Translations under genes and position numbers: made by a program
Notes under the pieces: model-generated
Databases searched by the model: none
Told to the model about the DNA's origin: nothing
What the model saw: the letters and a program-made list of their open reading frames with translations, nothing else
Origin: a virus
Virus record (IMG/VR): IMGVR_UViG_3300021964_007119
Coordinates: 18,180 to 82,179 of that record
DNA: 64,000 nt
Reading direction: 5' to 3' (one strand)
Part shown: in pieces, positions 60,671-64,000 of the stretch
Numbering within the stretch: the first letter of the stretch is position 1
Layout of the letters: the number at the start of each line of letters is the position of its first letter

Positions 60671-61289
60671 GTCTTATAACCTTTTTTTGTTTAACTAAAT
60701 AATCTAAATAATCTTTTTCTTTTTGTAAATTATGGTCTGTTCTACCACTTCTCCACGCGTGTTTTGATGTTCTAGTTTCTTTTGTATCATAGTAATGAAT
60801 ATATTTATACTCTTTACTATGTCCATCAAATCCGTGAATATAAATTTGGTCATAACTATTAGTCAAAAACTGAATAGCTATTAGACCACTAGTTGGCCAT
60901 GCTGGTGAAAAGTTTACGACTGAATTAATATCATCTTCTAATTGACTTGGTAGTAATTGTATATCTTCATATTGATTACAAAATTTTAAAACTCGTTGAC
61001 ACTCATCAGTTTGTAAATTAATATTGTGTTTAAATTTTGGACTAATAAAATAAACATAACCGAACTCGTTCCAACGACTAGAACCCTCAATTTTTTCATT
61101 TTCATTTTCTAACCATTGAACACCATTATCTGCTAAAAACCAAGCATCAACTCTTGTCCCAACATTTTTTTCATAACTCTTAGTTTTGAATCTATTAATT
61201 CTGTAAACTAAGTCGAAGTCATTATCTATTTTTTCACCAAATTCATTGTCCATAACTGATGAACCATTTCCCATTAATAATATTTTCAT
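60657..61289 (-). CDS. GT29 sialyltransferase-like protein
   Basis: 210 residues from the ATG at 61289. LLMGNGSSVMDNEFGEKID near 4-22 and VYRINRFKTKSYEKNVGTR near 28-46, then a His at GFDGHSKEYKYIHYYD near 158, follow the sialyl motifs of GT29. These enzymes move sialic acid from CMP-sialic acid. Fits with NeuA/NeuB-like genes in the same operon. Shorter than animal GT29, close to bacterial/viral relatives. Confidence 0.72.
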   Translation of the reverse strand: MKILLMGNGSSVMDNEFGEKIDNDFDLVYRINRFKTKSYEKNVGTRVDAWFLADNGVQWLENENEKIEGSSRWNEFGYVYFISPKFKHNINLQTDECQRVLKFCNQYEDIQLLPSQLEDDINSVVNFSPAWPTSGLIAIQFLTNSYDQIYIHGFDGHSKEYKYIHYYDTKETRTSKHAWRSGRTDHNLQKEKDYLDYLVKQKKVIRLEDE

Positions 61290-62041
61290 TTTACAACACA
61301 CCACCTTTCAAATGAATCTTCTGTGATATATTTTTCAAATCTATCAACTGGTTGATTAAAGAAAAATTCATTTACGGCTATTCTTGCACCAGGATATTTT
61401 AACGAATAATATTCGTCAAAAATTATTGAACCACCTTGTTTTACATTTTTGTAAAGGTTACTCAAAACATCTAAATAACTTTGGTATAAATCACAATCTA
61501 AATGTAATATGTCTATTTCTTTGTTAAAATTTTCTGTGGTTTCTGAAAATGTTCCTTTATGATATTTGACAAATAAATCTGAAAAGTGATTTTCAAATGT
61601 TAAAACATTCCCTATATTTGAAAAGTATTCCTCTGATAAATGATTTAGTCCTTTGAAATTATTTGTTCTTTCTTTTGCTTTATCAAAATGTTCTTGGTCT
61701 ATAGCTCCATTTTCAAAAAGGTCTATAAATTGTGCGGGTTCGTCATTTGAATTAGAAACTACATCACTAGGAAATCCACCGAAAGTATCAAATCCGTGAA
61801 ACTCAATATCATAATTATATTTTTTACAATACAAAAGTACTGGAACTAATGTCCAACCTTTGAATACTCCACATTGAACAAATACTCCTGATTTTATTTC
61901 TTTTATTTTTTGTAAAAGTAATAAATTATTATAACCAACACTCCATTCTTCAGTATTTACAATATCTAGTAATTCATTGGCTACTGGTTTTATTTCTTCA
62001 AAGTCTTGGACTACATCATTATCTATTTGATATGTTTTCAT
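61286..62041 (-). CDS. TylF/MycF-type O-methyltransferase
   Basis: 251 residues. VFVQCGVFKGWTLVPVLL near 52-70 is the AdoMet loop; EFHGFDTFGGFPSD near 81-93; DILHLDCDLYQS near 180 and IIFDEYYSLKYPGAR near 205 (metal/catalytic Asp). It would O-methylate a sugar. Overlaps both neighbours (4 and 23 nt). Confidence 0.82.
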   Translation of the reverse strand: MKTYQIDNDVVQDFEEIKPVANELLDIVNTEEWSVGYNNLLLLQKIKEIKSGVFVQCGVFKGWTLVPVLLYCKKYNYDIEFHGFDTFGGFPSDVVSNSNDEPAQFIDLFENGAIDQEHFDKAKERTNNFKGLNHLSEEYFSNIGNVLTFENHFSDLFVKYHKGTFSETTENFNKEIDILHLDCDLYQSYLDVLSNLYKNVKQGGSIIFDEYYSLKYPGARIAVNEFFFNQPVDRFEKYITEDSFERWCVVK

Positions 62042-62648
62042 ATAACCTATTTTGTCTTTCTTGTCTTTTTATATCTTTCGGGTGATATAAACAAAATTCT
62101 TCTTGTGGTGGAAAATGTGAAACTTTTTTTGCTCCCTCAACGACTTCGTGAACTGGATTTATCCAATAAATAGATTTATCATTACGATAAATTCTACCTT
62201 GATAATCTGGGAAGTTTATCCACCCTTGTTCCGTTACTCTCCAACCCCATTTCTGTATGTGTTCTTCTGTAATTCCTTCTACGGTATTTACTCTTGGTAA
62301 CCAAATTAAATCTACATCATTTGATTCTAAAATTTCGTGTATATTTTTAATCAACCATTTGTTTGGTATTTCGTCTGCGTCAATACAAAAAATATAATCA
62401 AATTCTTCTCTAATTAAACTATTGGCGTAATTGTGTTGTTTTGAAAAATCACCAGCTAACTCGTGTTGATAATAATCGTATTGTTTTGACTCAGAATATT
62501 TTGAAAGTATTTTTCTTGTTGGTGCATCTGAAAAATCATCAACGACTATAATGTGGTCTTGTTCTTTAATGTTTTCAAATAAAAAGTCTAATAGTTTTTC
62601 TAAACTATCGGTTTCGTTGTGTGTTAATATTTTATAACATATTCTCAT
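62019..62648 (-). CDS. family 2 glycosyltransferase (short)
   Basis: 209 residues. IVVDDFSDAPTRKIL near 34-48, KQHNYANSLIREEFDYIFCI near 70-89, IDADEIPNKWL near 90 (DxD). GT2, likely the first sugar transferase transcribed in this operon. Overlaps the neighbouring gene by 1 nt. Confidence 0.78.
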   Translation of the reverse strand: MRICYKILTHNETDSLEKLLDFLFENIKEQDHIIVVDDFSDAPTRKILSKYSESKQYDYYQHELAGDFSKQHNYANSLIREEFDYIFCIDADEIPNKWLIKNIHEILESNDVDLIWLPRVNTVEGITEEHIQKWGWRVTEQGWINFPDYQGRIYRNDKSIYWINPVHEVVEGAKKVSHFPPQEEFCLYHPKDIKRQERQNRLYENISNR

Positions 62649-63400
62649 TAACCTTTAACTCCCGTATCTAAATTACTTTCTCTAAGTTTTAGTTCAAATT
62701 TTATATTTTGTTCTTTTTTTAATTTTGCCATAACTTTTTCTAAAGCTTTCATTGCGGCTTTTAATTGTTTTTCTCTTAGTTTTTTTAATTTTATGTCTTT
62801 TTTTGTTTTTTCAGTCTTGATAGTTTGTTTTTCAGATATGTTTTCTTTAATTTCTTTTATTTCTTCTTCTGGTTGTTCTGGTGCTTCTTCTTTTGGTAGT
62901 TTTTTCATTTCTAACTCAATTAATTTTCTTTGAATGTCAAATTTTGAAAAGTCATATGTTACTTTTTTAATTCCAGTCATTTTGTCTAATGAATAAGTTC
63001 TGTATAAATCATATCTGTCAAATCGTTTAAGATGTCTGTAATAAGTTTTATCTCCGTCTTCACCACCTTCAAACACAAAATTTAATATTTGTAAACTTTT
63101 ATCAATGTAATTTGTGTCAACAAGGTATTCAACACTTCTAGTTTTATATTCGGTATAAAATCTATTAATGAGTCTGTTAAAAATAGGTATTGGCATATTT
63201 TTTAATAATAGTCCGTGCATTTTTCTTATTTTTTTTCCACCTTTTAACGGGTAAACATTTGTCACCAACACTAATTCTAATTCTTGTCTTCCTGATTTAT
63301 CAACATATCTAAATGCAACAATGTATCCAGGCCTCATTTCTGAATATTGAATACCTTGTCTATCTTTAATATTTGCTCTATGTGTTGCTAAAAAACTCAT
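62648..63400 (-). CDS. hypothetical protein with coiled-coil tail
   Basis: 250 residues. The first half is beta-rich (YIVAFRYVDKSGRQELELVL near 25-45), and about 165-230 is a long charged helix (KEEAPEQPEEEIKEIKENIS, KKDIKLKKLREKQLKAA). Function unknown. It lies between GroEL (1 nt away) and the glycan cluster; may be a structural or chaperone-client protein. Confidence 0.55.
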   Translation of the reverse strand: MSFLATHRANIKDRQGIQYSEMRPGYIVAFRYVDKSGRQELELVLVTNVYPLKGGKKIRKMHGLLLKNMPIPIFNRLINRFYTEYKTRSVEYLVDTNYIDKSLQILNFVFEGGEDGDKTYYRHLKRFDRYDLYRTYSLDKMTGIKKVTYDFSKFDIQRKLIELEMKKLPKEEAPEQPEEEIKEIKENISEKQTIKTEKTKKDIKLKKLREKQLKAAMKALEKVMAKLKKEQNIKFELKLRESNLDTGVKG

Positions 63401-63401
63401 C

Positions 63402-64000
63402 TTACATCATCATTCCGGGATTCATAGGTGGTTGTGTTGAATCAGATTTTTCTTCTGGTTTATCTGTAATGGCTACTTCCGTAGTTAATAACAATCCAGA
63501 TATTGATGAAGCATTTTCAACGGCTACTCTGGAAACTTTAGCTGGGTCAATAATACCCGACTCAAACATATTAACATATTCTTCGTTTCTTGCGTCATAA
63601 CCAAAATCATCTTCACTCTCAAGAACTTTCTGAACAACGATTGATGATTCCACACCAGCGTTTGAACATATTTGTCTGATTGGCCCTTCCAATGCTCTTT
63701 TCATAATATCAACACCGACTTGTAAACTTGGTGTTGTTTCTATGTTTTCTAAGTCTTTACTTGCTCTAAGTAATACAACTCCACCACCTGTTACAATTCC
63801 TTCTTCAACAGCGGCTCTTGTTGCGTGTAAAGCATCATCAACTCTATCTTTCTTTTCTTTCATTTCAACTTCGGTAGCGGCTCCAACATTTAATACTGCT
63901 ACACCACCACTTAATTTTGCTAGTCGTTCTTGTAGTTTTTCTTTATCGTAGTCTGATTTACTTTTTTCAATATGAACTCTTATTTCATTAACTCTGTTTG
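63402..64000 (-). CDS. groEL: chaperonin GroEL, N-terminal part missing
   Basis: The C-terminal ~200 residues of GroEL are seen: [38 protein letters not shown] then TGGGV, and the equatorial C-terminus ending GMMM. The start is outside the window. A phage-coded full GroEL with GroES suggests its own folding machine, perhaps for large structural proteins or the glycan enzymes. Confidence 0.92.
   Translation of the reverse strand, partial: NRVNEIRVHIEKSKSDYDKEKLQERLAKLSGGVAVLNVGAATEVEMKEKKDRVDDALHATRAAVEEGIVTGGGVVLLRASKDLENIETTPSLQVGVDIMKRALEGPIRQICSNAGVESSIVVQKVLESEDDFGYDARNEEYVNMFESGIIDPAKVSRVAVENASSISGLLLTTEVAITDKPEEKSDSTQPPMNPGMMM

Noticed and set aside
1-64000. CRISPR array, insertion sequence or integrase
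   Set aside because: No regular short repeats, transposase or integrase motifs were recognised; the window looks like a lytic phage.

Overview
This window looks like part of the genome of a lytic, tailed, contractile-tail bacteriophage of the broad T4-like type, probably from a marine or other aquatic sample. The DNA is AT-rich, almost every gene lies on the minus strand, genes overlap by a few bases (ATGA or TAATG junctions), and there are baseplate genes (gp25-, gp6- and hub-like), a gp47-like nuclease, a gp61-like primase, a likely late sigma factor and six tRNA genes. Many starts have good Shine-Dalgarno sequences and one promoter family is sigma70-like (TTGAC-N17-TATATT), which fits a proteobacterium-like host better than a Bacteroidota host. 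The host itself cannot be named from the sequence.

Layout. 1-1.9 kb: DNA metabolism (partial Mre11/SbcD-like nuclease, primase, small nuclease). 1.9-18.4 kb: virion genes, mainly baseplate and tail, with many Ser/Gly/Thr-rich adhesin-like proteins. 18.5-22.7 kb: small membrane protein, sigma-like factor, HD hydrolase, glycosyltransferase, 3D-domain protein. 22.7-32.7 kb: accessory enzymes (peptide deformylase, UV-damage endonuclease, HAD nucleotidase, ATP-grasp ligase, cupin epimerase, DUF262/HNH-like protein, cytidylyltransferase, Dam methylase). 32.7-38.9 kb: tRNAs, an HNH nuclease, a swarm of very small genes (20-54 codons, many single-pass membrane peptides), a 196-nt tRNA-like RNA, and a gene-poor stretch with two perfect DnaA boxes and a plus-strand promoter. 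38.9-42.1 kb: small proteins, glutaredoxin, Staphylococcal-nuclease-like protein.

42.1-62.6 kb is the standout: about 22 consecutive, mostly overlapping genes for making nucleotide sugars and assembling a glycan. They include NeuB- and NeuA-like nonulosonate enzymes, a GT29 sialyltransferase-like protein, an aldolase-KdsB fusion, RmlA, RmlB, GDP-mannose dehydratase, a sugar aminotransferase, a formyltransferase, an acetyltransferase-like protein, a deacetylase, a sulfotransferase, a TylF-type methyltransferase and several GT2-like transferases. GroES is inside this operon and GroEL (cut by the window edge) lies just upstream of it, so folding and glycan genes may be transcribed together.

How it may work together: early genes appear to be driven by a repeated extended promoter (GCTCTTGAC, 17-bp spacer, TATATT), while structural genes and part of the glycan block share an AT-rich motif (ATATTTATWA) just upstream of transcription units. 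This suggests, but does not prove, that the glycan genes are expressed with virion genes and decorate the particle or remodel the host surface.
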